The translations under genes were made by a program, and so were the position numbers. From Schaalia hyovaginalis (GTDB lineage Bacteria > Actinomycetota > Actinomycetes > Actinomycetales > Actinomycetaceae), in contig NZ_JACHMK010000001.1 of NCBI RefSeq assembly GCF_014208035.1, positions 1,984,001-2,048,000 on the forward strand: a stretch of 64,000 nucleotides of DNA. The letters are read 5' to 3'. How positions within the stretch are numbered: position 1 is the first letter of the stretch; the number at the start of each line of letters is the position of its first letter. The notes under the pieces were generated by a model. It had not been told where the DNA came from, did not search any database, and was given only the letters and a program-made list of their open reading frames with translations. Shown here in pieces: positions 41,812 through 50,639 of the stretch.

Positions 41812-44406
41812 GTGAGTCCATCCACCAGCTCCGTTTCCGCCGACGAGGAAGTGGAGGCGCTCCCTCCCGCATCCCCTCTGCGACGCATCGGAGCGGCCGT
41901 CTCCCGAGTCGGACACGCCGCACTCGACCGGGCCCGCCGCACTCCCGCCTCGGTCGCCTTCGCCCTCTCCGTCCTCCTCGTCTCCGTCCTCGCCCGCGTC
42001 GGCGGGATCAGCGAGGAGTTCATCGAGGCCCGCGCCTCCGACCCGGGTCGCCTGTGGACGCTCCTCCTCGGCGTGTGGTCGACGCCCTCCTGGCACGCGG
42101 GCCTCGCCCTCGTCCTCGCATTCCTCGTCATCGGCGGACTCTTCGAAGCGGTCATGGGCACGAGGCGCTGGCTCCTCGCTTTCACCGCGTCCGCCGCGGG
42201 AGGCGTCCTCGTCGTCCAGGCCGCGCACGCGATCCTCGTCGCCACGGGATCGACCTGGGGCGACGAGCACGCCGCCCGCACACCGCTCATCGCGGCGATC
42301 TTCGGGATCGCCGGCCTCGCCGCCGCGGGCTCGCAATGGATGGGGGTCCTCGGACGCCGGCGCCTCCTCGCCTACCTCTTCGCCGCACTCATCGTCCTCG
42401 CCGCCTTCGGCGGCAGCCCCCAGGGCATCGGAGCGCTCGGCGGGGCGACCGTCGGGGCCCTCCTCGGCCTCGTCCTCGTTCCGAAGGGCCGTCACGCGCG
42501 CTCCCTCATCGGCACCCGCCACCGCGGACGCTCCATGATCGCCCTCGTGGTCCTCACCCTGTCCGCGGGCACCGTCCTCGCCGCCCTCTCCGCGCACGCG
42601 ATCGGACCGCTGTCCACCGCGGCGCTCGGACTCGATCCTGGTGATCTCACGGCCGAATCCCTCGACCTCCTCTGCGCGACCTCGACGGATGCGGAATGCC
42701 AGAAGGCGCTCGCCGCGGTCGGCACCCGGGGGATCACGTCCCGCCTCCTCATGATGATGCCCTTTCTCCTCCAAGCGGCCCTCGCCCACGAACTCGCGAA
42801 GGGCCGAAGGAGCGCGATGATCGGCACGATCGTCCTCGAATCGACGATCGCCGTATTCGCGTTCGCCCGCGTCGTCGCGGATTCCCTCCAATTCGAGTTC
42901 TCGAACGCGACGGGCGACCTCACCCGGGTGCTCCTCCCCCTGTCCCCCCTCGCGCACCGCCTCATCCCCGTCCTCGTCCCCCTCGCGATGGTCGCGCTCG
43001 TCGCCTGGAACCGGGACTGGTTCACCGTCCGCTCGACGCGCCGGACGGTCCGGCGCAGCGCCCTCGTCGCCGGGCTCGCGCCGCTCCTCGTCGGGATCGC
43101 GGTCGTTTCCGCGGGCGCCGTCCTCAGGAACGCGACGGTCCCGGACGCGTCCCCGGCCCTCCTCGCCTGGAACTTCTTCGTGCGCCTCCTCCCGCCCTCA
43201 GCGCTCTCGCACCTCATTCCGACCCTCCTGCCCGTCACGGCGATCGGGCACCTCATCGTCGAATGGGCGCCTCTGCTCGTGTGGGCGGCCTGGACCGTGT
43301 CGGTCCTCCTCATCTCGACCTCGGGGCCCCGCGTCGACGAAAGGCCCTCCGCGAAGGCGATGGAGGTGAAGGACTTCGTCCGCGAGGTCGGCGCCGGCTC
43401 CCTCGGGTGGATGCTCACGTGGCCGGGGAATGAGCGCTGGCTCGCCGAGGACGGTTCCGCCCTCGTCACCTACCGGACCGCCTCCGGCGTGCGCCTGACG
43501 ATCACGGATCCGGCGGCCGCCCCCGGCGCCCTCGAAGCCGCTGTCACCGCCTTCGCCCGCTCCGCGTCGGAGGACTCGATGATCCCCGCGCTCTACTCGG
43601 TCCACGCCGACACTGCACGCGTCGCACGACGCCTCGGGTGGACGACGATCCGCGTCGCCGAGGAAGCGGTCATCGACCTGCCGGGCCTGGCCTTCACCGG
43701 CAAGAAGTTCCAGGACGTCCGCACGGCCCTCAATCGCGCGGCGAAGGAGGGGATCCGAGCCGAGTGGACGAGCTTCCCCTCCGCTCCCGAGGGGATCCGC
43801 GATCAGGTCCGCGCGATCTCGACGGCGTGGGCAGGCGACAAGGCCCTGCCGGAGATGGGCTTCACCCTCGGTTCCCTCGCGGAGATCGACGATGAGGACA
43901 CCCGTCTCCTGCTCGCGATCGACGAGGACGGGACCGTGCACGCGGTGACCTCCTGGCTGCCCGTGTTCGAGGAGGGCGAACTCATCGGCCTCACCCTCGA
44001 CGTCATGCGGCGAAGGGACAACTCCTTCCGCCCGGTCATCGAGTTCCTCATCGCCTCCGCGGCGCTCGCCGCGAAGGACGAGGGGCTCCAGATCCTCTCC
44101 CTCTCCGGGGCGCCCCTGGCCCATTCGGGGCTCGCCCCCGCGGACCCGGAGCTCGATTCGACGAGCGCTCAGCGCTTCGCCCCCGTCCTCGATTCGGTCG
44201 GCGGTTTCCTCGAGCCGGTCTACGGATTCCGTTCGCTCCTCTTCTTCAAGAAGAAGTTCCAGCCCCGCTTCGAGCCCCTTTACCTCGCAGTCCCCGAGGT
44301 CCTCGACATCCCGGCCGTGTCGATGGCGATCGGGAAGGCGTACCTGCCCGACCTCGGGCCCGTCGACGCGGCGCGCTTCGCGCAGAGGCTCATGAAGAAT
44401 GAGTGA
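41812..44406 (+). CDS. DUF2156 (LPG synthase C-type) membrane aminoacyl-lipid synthase
   Basis: The ~864-residue protein is built of membrane and catalytic parts. The N-terminal third has several helices arranged like a rhomboid-type fold (LVIGGLFEAVMGTRRW...GDEHAARTPLIAAIFGIAGLA) and the middle has further helices. The C-terminal ~330 residues form the DUF2156/phosphatidylglycerol-lysyltransferase-type GNAT pair (AREVG-like start at VKDFVREVGAGSLGWMLTWPGNERWL; later FTLGSLAEIDDEDTRLLLAIDEDG). It likely moves an amino acid from tRNA to a lipid, modifying surface charge. GTG 41812 behind ACGAGG is preferred; an in-frame GTG lies 51 bases upstream. It overlaps the esterase gene by 8 bases. Confidence 0.8.
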   Translation: MSPSTSSVSADEEVEALPPASPLRRIGAAVSRVGHAALDRARRTPASVAFALSVLLVSVLARVGGISEEFIEARASDPGRLWTLLLGVWSTPSWHAGLALVLAFLVIGGLFEAVMGTRRWLLAFTASAAGGVLVVQAAHAILVATGSTWGDEHAARTPLIAAIFGIAGLAAAGSQWMGVLGRRRLLAYLFAALIVLAAFGGSPQGIGALGGATVGALLGLVLVPKGRHARSLIGTRHRGRSMIALVVLTLSAGTVLAALSAHAIGPLSTAALGLDPGDLTAESLDLLCATSTDAECQKALAAVGTRGITSRLLMMMPFLLQAALAHELAKGRRSAMIGTIVLESTIAVFAFARVVADSLQFEFSNATGDLTRVLLPLSPLAHRLIPVLVPLAMVALVAWNRDWFTVRSTRRTVRRSALVAGLAPLLVGIAVVSAGAVLRNATVPDASPALLAWNFFVRLLPPSALSHLIPTLLPVTAIGHLIVEWAPLLVWAAWTVSVLLISTSGPRVDERPSAKAMEVKDFVREVGAGSLGWMLTWPGNERWLAEDGSALVTYRTASGVRLTITDPAAAPGALEAAVTAFARSASEDSMIPALYSVHADTARVARRLGWTTIRVAEEAVIDLPGLAFTGKKFQDVRTALNRAAKEGIRAEWTSFPSAPEGIRDQVRAISTAWAGDKALPEMGFTLGSLAEIDDEDTRLLLAIDEDGTVHAVTSWLPVFEEGELIGLTLDVMRRRDNSFRPVIEFLIASAALAAKDEGLQILSLSGAPLAHSGLAPADPELDSTSAQRFAPVLDSVGGFLEPVYGFRSLLFFKKKFQPRFEPLYLAVPEVLDIPAVSMAIGKAYLPDLGPVDAARFAQRLMKNE

Positions 44407-45808
44407 GCTCGTCGATCAGGTGCGCCTCCTCGGCCCCGCGGCGACGCCCGGGGCGATCATCGCGGTGCTCCTCGTCCTCATCGTCCTCTGGGGAGCGTCG
44501 ACGAGGCGCCTGCGCGCCAGGACTCACCTTTTCATGCTCTTCGCGGCGCTTCTCGTCACGGTCGTGCTCCGATTCGGGGTCGACGTGGTGTGGAGGCCCG
44601 TCGCCGATGGCTTCGGGTGGATCGTGTGGGCGTGGACGGGCGCAGTTCTTCTCGTCGTCGAGGAGGCGATCGCCGCCTGCGCCCTCGGCTCCGCCCGCTC
44701 CCTCGGCTCCGCCCGCTCCCGAAGAGGCCGAGCGGCCGATGAGGGCCCGCGAGCCCGCCCCTTCCTTCGGCTGATCGGCGCCCTCGCCGCCGTCATGTTC
44801 GCGGCGGGCGCGGCCGGTGTCGGGCTCAACGCCCACTACGCGGCCTACTACACCCTCGGGTCAGCCCTCGGACTCGGACTCGAGGCCGAACCGCTCGCCG
44901 ATTCCGGTCTCGATCCTTCGGCGTCCGGGACGCCGATCACGCCCGATTCCGCCGCGGAGGGGACCTCGAACGCTCCCCTTGAGACGGAGTGGACCGCCCC
45001 GGATTCGATGCCCGCGTCCGGGAAGCTCCTCACCGCGCCTGTTCCCGCCTCCGATCCGGTCTTCCGTCCGCGCGACGCGTGGATCTACGTCCCGCCCGCC
45101 GCCCTCGTCGACGCAGCGCCGAAGCTCCCCCTTCTCGTCCTCATGGCCGGTCAGCCCGGCGAGCCGAAGCAGTGGTTCACCGCGGGGCGCCTCAAGGAAT
45201 CGATGGATGCGTGGGCGGGCGCGCACGCCGGGCTCGCCCCGATCGTGCTCGTCGTCGACCCGCTCGGCTCCGCCCTCGCTAATCCCCTGTGCTCCGACGC
45301 GGTGGACGGCAGGGTCGCGACCTACATCGAGAAGGACGTCCCCGCATGGGCGGCCGCCCATCTCCCGGTGTCGGGCGACCATGCGCGCTGGGCGATCGGG
45401 GGCCTGTCGAACGGGGGCACCTGCACCCTCCAGGTGGTCGCGCGTTCCTCCGAGAGCCCCGTGTACCGCTCGTTCCTGTCGATGTCCTCCGAGCTCCACC
45501 CGAGCCTCGGCTCCGTCGAGCGGACGATCGCAGAAGGATTCGGCGGGGATCGCGCGGCCTATGAGGCGAATGATCCGCTCGCCCTCTTCTCGAAGAACCG
45601 CTATTCCGGCGTCGCGGGGATCCTCTCGGTCGGCGCTGAGGACTCCGGGTATCGGCCCGGAGTCGAAGACCTAGCCGCCGCTGCGAAGCGCGCGGGTCTC
45701 GAGGTCGAGTTGCGCACCTATCCCGGCGGGCACTCGTGGTCCGTGTGGTCGCAGGCGCTTCCCGATCAGCTCGATTGGCTCGGCAGGCGGCTCGGGCTCA
45801 CGGCCTGA
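44399..45808 (+). CDS. Membrane-anchored esterase-family (alpha/beta hydrolase) protein
   Basis: The 469-residue protein has four N-terminal membrane helices, a Pro/Ser/Glu linker (~170-210) and an extracellular PF00756-type esterase domain. The nucleophile elbow is AIGGLSNGGTCTLQ; the acid/His pair likely lies in SVGAEDSGYRPG and YPGGHSWSVW. It overlaps the lipid synthase gene, so it probably acts on the same product. In Corynebacterium glutamicum, aminoacyl-lipid synthase genes are reported next to a hydrolase of this kind; transfer of that role here is inference. A tandem 18-bp duplication (44684-44719) encodes LGSARS twice. Confidence 0.82.
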   Translation: MSELVDQVRLLGPAATPGAIIAVLLVLIVLWGASTRRLRARTHLFMLFAALLVTVVLRFGVDVVWRPVADGFGWIVWAWTGAVLLVVEEAIAACALGSARSLGSARSRRGRAADEGPRARPFLRLIGALAAVMFAAGAAGVGLNAHYAAYYTLGSALGLGLEAEPLADSGLDPSASGTPITPDSAAEGTSNAPLETEWTAPDSMPASGKLLTAPVPASDPVFRPRDAWIYVPPAALVDAAPKLPLLVLMAGQPGEPKQWFTAGRLKESMDAWAGAHAGLAPIVLVVDPLGSALANPLCSDAVDGRVATYIEKDVPAWAAAHLPVSGDHARWAIGGLSNGGTCTLQVVARSSESPVYRSFLSMSSELHPSLGSVERTIAEGFGGDRAAYEANDPLALFSKNRYSGVAGILSVGAEDSGYRPGVEDLAAAAKRAGLEVELRTYPGGHSWSVWSQALPDQLDWLGRRLGLTA

Positions 45809-45850
45809 GGCCCCGGCGAGGGCGGGGGATCCTCGCCTCCCGCATGCGCA

Positions 45851-45885
45851 CCGGCCCGCCCTCGTGAGTGACGAGGGCGGGCCGG
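45851..45885. terminator. Bidirectional terminator between esterase and EcsC genes
   Basis: A 15-bp perfect stem (CCGGCCCGCCCTCGT / ACGAGGGCGGGCCGG) with a GAGTG loop lies between two convergent genes. Confidence 0.85.
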
Positions 45886-45907
45886 CTTCGCGCTGCACGG
45901 GAGGGCT

Positions 45908-46984
45908 CTAGGCCTGACCCTCCTCCTCGGGAACGGTCTTCTTCCGAAGACCGGTGAGCCCCTTCATGCGTTTCGCGGCCTCCCTCGCGGCGTTCTTCGC
46001 TCCCCCGGCAGCGGCATCCGCGACGGTCCTCGCCCCGCTGGCCATGGCGGCCGTGGTGTCCCCGATCATCGCCTTCGTCTTGTCGCCCAAGGTGTCCGCG
46101 TCCCCGGCGAAGCTCGTCATCCTCACCGCCTCGAGGTACTCGGCCGCATCCACTCCCGGTGGCGGGAGTTCTCGGAGGTGCTTGAGCAAACGGGTCGATT
46201 GACTCTTCAACGAGACGAGGGTCATGCCTCCGGAGATCACTCCGCCGGCGACGGGAATCACCTTCGTCACGCCCTTCGCGAAGGAATCCTTGGTGATCTT
46301 CACCCCGATGAGCTTGAGCGTCTTCTGCACCACCGGGTACCAAACGGTCTTCGTCAGCGCCTTGTTCGCGATCTGCTTCTGGATCGCCGGACGGGCGACC
46401 TGCTGGGCGAAGTTCGCAAGAGAGAGGGAGGCGCCGCCCACGCCCATCATCACGCCGAGGAAGACCGCGAGATGAGCGACGGTCTCATCGTCAGCCGCTT
46501 CGAGGTCGCCGAGGAAGTCCTGCCAACCGTAGAGGTAGGAGAGCTTCTGCATGATACGGAAGGCGTGGACGTAGTACTGAGTGACATCGCCGGGGACGGT
46601 TGCGAGCATCGCGAGTCCGCCCGGGAGCCCCGCCGCGAAGGAGAGTGCGGCGGATTTCTTGGTCTCGAAATCGATGCTCGTCCGCGCCAGCGCATCGAGC
46701 TGCTCGATCGAGAATCCCGCCTGCGCCGGCGTCGACGACAGCGCCTCTGCGATCTTCGCGTCCGAGCATCCCGTCTTGCGGAGCTCCTTCCTCAGGAAGT
46801 CCCCGCGCTCGATCTTCACCCCCTTGAGGCGTATGACCGTTTTGAGGAAGCTCAGCGCGAAGGCCTGCGCCTCGGCTTGCTGCTCCGCCGTCAGTTCCGC
46901 GAGGGGCGCTTCGGTGCTCGACAGCGCTTCATCGGCGCCGCTCGCCTCCTGCGGGATCATCGATTGACCCTGCGTCTTCTCCAT
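45908..46984 (-). CDS. EcsC-family protein
   Basis: The 358-residue EcsC-type protein has a central region of short hydrophobic helices (KKSAALSFAAGLPGGLAMLATVPGDVTQYYVHAFRIMQKLSYLYGW) that defines the family, and VIPVAGGVISGGMTLVSL. The Ala-rich, basic C-terminus may be coiled. In Bacillus, EcsC accompanies an ABC transporter, but its function is unknown and there is no such transporter here. I use ATG 46984 behind AAGGATG; an upstream ATG (47032) falls in a tandem repeat. Confidence 0.85.
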   Translation of the reverse strand: MEKTQGQSMIPQEASGADEALSSTEAPLAELTAEQQAEAQAFALSFLKTVIRLKGVKIERGDFLRKELRKTGCSDAKIAEALSSTPAQAGFSIEQLDALARTSIDFETKKSAALSFAAGLPGGLAMLATVPGDVTQYYVHAFRIMQKLSYLYGWQDFLGDLEAADDETVAHLAVFLGVMMGVGGASLSLANFAQQVARPAIQKQIANKALTKTVWYPVVQKTLKLIGVKITKDSFAKGVTKVIPVAGGVISGGMTLVSLKSQSTRLLKHLRELPPPGVDAAEYLEAVRMTSFAGDADTLGDKTKAMIGDTTAAMASGARTVADAAAGGAKNAAREAAKRMKGLTGLRKKTVPEEEGQA

Positions 46985-46997
46985 ACCGTCATCCTTG

Positions 46998-47038
46998 TGA
47001 AATGAGATCAAGACATGCTGAAATGAGATCAAGACATG
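46998..47038. repeat. Tandem 21-bp repeat before the EcsC gene
   Basis: TGAAATGAGATCAAGACATG occurs at 46998-47017 and 47019-47038 with one spacer base. On the minus strand it lies 14-54 bases upstream of the EcsC start, so a duplication of the promoter/leader or a regulator site is likely. Confidence 0.6.
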
Positions 47039-47071
47039 TGCGCCCGTTCGCGAGCGCGCATCGCGGACGAG

Positions 47072-47675
47072 TCAGCTCCCCGAGTATTCGAATTTCACCG
47101 TGAGACTCGGATCGATTCCGCGGATGATCCCGCCGTAAAAGCTCTCGCACTGCATCCGGAGGAACTCCGCATTATCCGCGATGTGCTGCTCCTTCCTCGA
47201 ATCATTGAGGATCTCCGTGATCGCCGCGGATTCGTCGATATCCGGGGTGATGAAGCTAACGACGCCGTTGTCCTCAACGGCGACTTCGAAGCGGGGGTTG
47301 TTGAAACCGAGGAACTCGAAATCCGGCACGGTGATCGTGTACTCGGTGTCCCCCGTCTTCTCCACGGTCACGCTCTTCCCGTTGAGGCCCAGCTGCGCGT
47401 CGAATTTGTACTGGAAGTAGGACACCTTCGCTGACCCGGGGATGGTGAAGCCTCCGACCTTCGTCGCCTCCTCCTTCCGCTCGATCCCCTGGATCCCGAG
47501 GGCGAGAAGGACGATCTTCTCCTCTCGCTGGATCGATTCCACGACCCTGGAATCCGTCGTCACGGAGTTCGTCTCAATCAGCGGGGATCCGAGAAGCTTA
47601 CCGATGTGGAAGGCTGTGAAGACTACCCCCCCCCCCGATGAGAACTCCTATGAGGATGCCGAGAATTTTCTTCAT
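47072..47675 (-). pseudogene. DUF4230 protein, off-frame at an 11-base G tract (possible phase variation)
   Basis: The main frame encodes a DUF4230 domain (SRVVESIQREEKIVLLALGIQGIERKEEA...FDAQLGLNG). An ATG at 47675 opens a good membrane anchor (MKKILGILIGVLIGG) in another frame. A run of 11 G on the coding strand (47626-47636) separates them. With 10 or 13 G the frame would read through (VLIGGGVVFTAFHIGKLLGSPLIETNSVTTDSR). With 11 it stops right after the tract. It is either a contingency tract switched OFF in this copy or a homopolymer error. An internal ATG at 47563 could give an unanchored form. Confidence 0.7.
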
Positions 47676-47856
47676 ACCAGTCACCAGTCATCGTTGATGG
47701 AAGTCGAACAAGACAACAATAGAAGGTCGAACAGGCATTTCAGGATCACTTGACGCAGATGGCCCCGAAGTCCCCGAGTCGGTCCACCCCTTGAGCATCA
47801 ATGCCATTCCTTTACCCGATCTATACCATCGGAGTACCTCAGCACAGGAGACTCCC

Positions 47857-49350
47857 ATGCCGACCGATACCGCCCCCTCACTGGCTCCCGCGCCCGCAGA
47901 AACGCCCGGCCGACCGCCCTTCAAGGAGATCCTCCCCCTCCCCTCGATCCTCACGATCGGCGCGATCGCCCTCGTCACCCTCGCCCTCGACCTGTCCGGC
48001 CACCGCGTCAACTCGATCATCCTCGCGATCGCCGCGATGGTCGCCCTCTGCCTCATCAAGGTCCCCGTCACCATCGCCCTCCTCTCAGCCGCGCTCATCG
48101 GCGGCCTCCACGCGGGCCTCGGCATGGAGGGGACCCTCGCGGGCTTCAACGACAGCCTCCTCAGCGGCGCGCAAGTCGGCCTCACCTACGTCATGGTCGG
48201 CGCCCTCGCCGTCGCCCTGTCACGCTCCGGCATCATCGAGGTCTTCGCCCAGTGGGTCTCGAAGAAGGCCGGCGCCGACTCGGGAAGCGTCTCGCGAGGA
48301 GTGAAGTGGGCGCTCTACGGGCTCTTCATCCTCGCCTCCCTCCTGTCTCAGAACCTCATCCCCGTCCACATCGCCTTCATCCCGATCCTCATCCCGCCGC
48401 TCCTGCCCATCCTCAACCGGCTGCGCGTCGACCGTCGGGCCGTCGCCGCGATCCTCGCCTGCTCGATGAGCGCCTCCTACCTCCTCCTGCCGACCGGCTT
48501 CGGCGCGATCTACCTCAACGAGATCCTCCTCGCCAACGTCAACGAGTTCGGCGCCGCCTACGGGCTCAGCGCCACCGCCTCCATGGCGCCGAAGGCGATG
48601 TTCTGGCCGGTCATGGGCCTCGTCGCCGGCATGGCCTTCGCCGTCCTCGTCATGTACCGCAAGCCGCGCGACTACGGCGAGCCCCTTCCCGGCTCACCCC
48701 TCGCGATGCGGACGGGCGTCGAGGCGAGGCTCCGCCCCTTCCCCCTCGTCATGACGCTCCTCGCCCTCGCAGTCGCGCTCTTCTTCCAGATCGCCTTCGA
48801 CTCCCTCCTCGTCGGCTCGATGATCGGATTCATCCTCCTCACCATCGCGGGGATCTTCCGGTGGAATGAACAGGACGACGTCTTCACCCGAGGGCTCCTC
48901 ATGATGGCGCAGATCGCCGTCATCATCACCGTCGCCTCCGGCTTCGCGGGCCTTCTCAGCGCGACCGGCGAGGTCGAGCCCCTCATCTCGGCGGCAACCG
49001 CCTTCGTCGGCGGTTCGAAGGTCCTCGGCTCCTTCCTCATGCTCCTCATGGGCCTGTTCATCACGATCGGATTCGGCGACTCCTTCGCCTCCGTCCCGAT
49101 CCTCGCGCCGATCTACATTCCGCTCGCCCTCGAGCTCGGATTCTCGCCGCTCGCGACGATGTGCCTCCTCGGCGCCGCGGCGGCCCTTGGCGACGCTGGC
49201 TCCCCGGCCTCGACGATCTCCCTCGGCGTCTCGGCGGGCTTGGGCGCCGACGGGCGCCACGACCACATCCGCGAGACGGTGATCCCGACCTTCCTCCACT
49301 GCAACATCGGGATGCTCCTCTTCGCGTGGACCGCCGCGCTCATGCTGTAG
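47857..49350 (+). CDS. Na+/H+ antiporter-family transporter (YuiF-like)
   Basis: The 497-residue protein has 11-12 membrane helices. Conserved blocks are NLIPVHIAFIPILIPPLLPILNRLRVDRRAVA, GFGDSFASVPILAPIYIPLALELGFSP and LGDAGSPASTISLGVSAGLGADGRHDHI. This matches the YuiF/NhaC-like group, for which amino-acid (for example histidine) transport has been proposed, so the true substrate is open. ATG 47857 follows ACAGGAG; an upstream in-frame ATG (47791) lacks such a site. Single-gene unit. Confidence 0.85.
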   Translation: MPTDTAPSLAPAPAETPGRPPFKEILPLPSILTIGAIALVTLALDLSGHRVNSIILAIAAMVALCLIKVPVTIALLSAALIGGLHAGLGMEGTLAGFNDSLLSGAQVGLTYVMVGALAVALSRSGIIEVFAQWVSKKAGADSGSVSRGVKWALYGLFILASLLSQNLIPVHIAFIPILIPPLLPILNRLRVDRRAVAAILACSMSASYLLLPTGFGAIYLNEILLANVNEFGAAYGLSATASMAPKAMFWPVMGLVAGMAFAVLVMYRKPRDYGEPLPGSPLAMRTGVEARLRPFPLVMTLLALAVALFFQIAFDSLLVGSMIGFILLTIAGIFRWNEQDDVFTRGLLMMAQIAVIITVASGFAGLLSATGEVEPLISAATAFVGGSKVLGSFLMLLMGLFITIGFGDSFASVPILAPIYIPLALELGFSPLATMCLLGAAAALGDAGSPASTISLGVSAGLGADGRHDHIRETVIPTFLHCNIGMLLFAWTAALML

Positions 49351-49378
49351 TCCCTCCCCTCCCCGCTTCAAGCGCCGC

Positions 49379-49410
49379 GCCCCGCCCTCGTCGATCATCG
49401 AGGGCGGGGC
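49379..49410. terminator. Bidirectional terminator between antiporter and ddh
   Basis: A 12-bp perfect stem (GCCCCGCCCTCG / CGAGGGCGGGGC) with an 8-base loop lies between convergent genes. Confidence 0.8.
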
Positions 49411-49431
49411 GGTGCGTCCTGAAGGGAGGAA

Positions 49432-50403
49432 TCAGAGCCAGTGGGCTCGTAGATCATCCGGATCGTGCGGCGACAGGTCGGCCAGGGTGATGTCGAAGAC
49501 CGTGCGCGCACCGGACTCGCCCCGCGCCGCCATGCGGGCGACCGCACGGCCCATGGCGGCGAGGACGGATCCTGTGAACTCCGGATTCGAGTCGAGTTCG
49601 AGCTCAAAGCCGATCCGCTGCCCCGTCCCCTCGGAGGTCTTCCCCTTGCGGATGACCGTGCCGCCGTGGGGCAGACCCGCGTGGTACTCCGCCATCTCCT
49701 CGGCCGTGATGAAATGGACCGTCGTGTCGTAGTCGGCGAAGTAGTCGGGCATCTCGGTGACCTCCTTCGCGATCCGGTCGAGGTCGGCGCCCTCGGCGGC
49801 GACGATGTAGCAGTCGCGCGTGTGCATCGAACGGGTGGTGAGTTCGACCTCGGCGCCGGACTTCACGGCCTCGACGGTTTCGGGCACGGGAAGCGTGTAC
49901 TGGCGGGCGTCGAGCACCCCGTCGATGCGGCGGATCGCGTCCGAATGCCCCTGGGACACTCCCGGGCCCCAGAAGGTCGTCGAGGTCCCATCGGGCAGGA
50001 CCGCGTCTCCGAGGACGCGGAGCATCGAGAAGAGCCCAGGATCCCAGCCGGTTGAGATGAGCGCGAGGTGGCCGGTGTATTTCGCGGCGGCATCGACCGC
50101 AGCGAAATAGCTCGGGATCTTCGCATGCGTGTCGAAGGAGTCGACCGTGTGGAAGAACTCCGCAGTCGCCGGACCCTGATATTCGAGATCGGTCGCAGAG
50201 CCCCCGCAGTTGAGGCAGACGTCGACCTTGTCGACCCACCCGGCTGCGTCCTCGACATGGATGACGGGGGCTCCGAGGGTCGTGATCGAGGAGGGGTCGC
50301 GGCGCGTGAATACGACGACGAGCTCCATGTCGTCGTTCTTCGCGATCGCGCGCTCCGCGCCTCGTCCGAGATTGCCGTATCCGTTGATCGCGACTCTGAT
50401 CAT
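49432..50403 (-). CDS. ddh: meso-Diaminopimelate dehydrogenase
   Basis: The 323-residue NADPH-dependent enzyme makes meso-diaminopimelate from tetrahydrodipicolinate in one step, for lysine and peptidoglycan. The Rossmann start RVAINGYGNLGRGAERAI, CLNCGGSATDLEYQGP, STGWDPGLFSMLRVLGDAVLPDG (dinucleotide/substrate loop), FWGPGVSQGHSDAIRRIDGV and HTRDCYIV are all present, at full family length. ATG 50403 has GGAGGAGGA upstream. It implies a meso-DAP route bypassing the acyl-blocked pathway, and is convergent with the antiporter. Confidence 0.96.
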   Translation of the reverse strand: MIRVAINGYGNLGRGAERAIAKNDDMELVVVFTRRDPSSITTLGAPVIHVEDAAGWVDKVDVCLNCGGSATDLEYQGPATAEFFHTVDSFDTHAKIPSYFAAVDAAAKYTGHLALISTGWDPGLFSMLRVLGDAVLPDGTSTTFWGPGVSQGHSDAIRRIDGVLDARQYTLPVPETVEAVKSGAEVELTTRSMHTRDCYIVAAEGADLDRIAKEVTEMPDYFADYDTTVHFITAEEMAEYHAGLPHGGTVIRKGKTSEGTGQRIGFELELDSNPEFTGSVLAAMGRAVARMAARGESGARTVFDITLADLSPHDPDDLRAHWL

Positions 50404-50639
50404 CGTTCCTCCTCCTTCGCGTCCGGTCCGCGCATCGGGCACCGACCGGAAGGCCGATCGCCCGGTGCCGAGGAGTCGGCGAGCCGGGAAGGCCCTTCCG
50501 GGGTCAAGCTTGAACCGCAGCCATTGCCGCATCCGCCCGCGTCTCAACGCTCGGACCCGTGCGGGCGATGATCGAGAGGCTCGCGCCGGTCTGTAGCCCT
50601 TCGACCTGCTGCGACGCCGTCGCCCCGTCGAAGCCGGCC

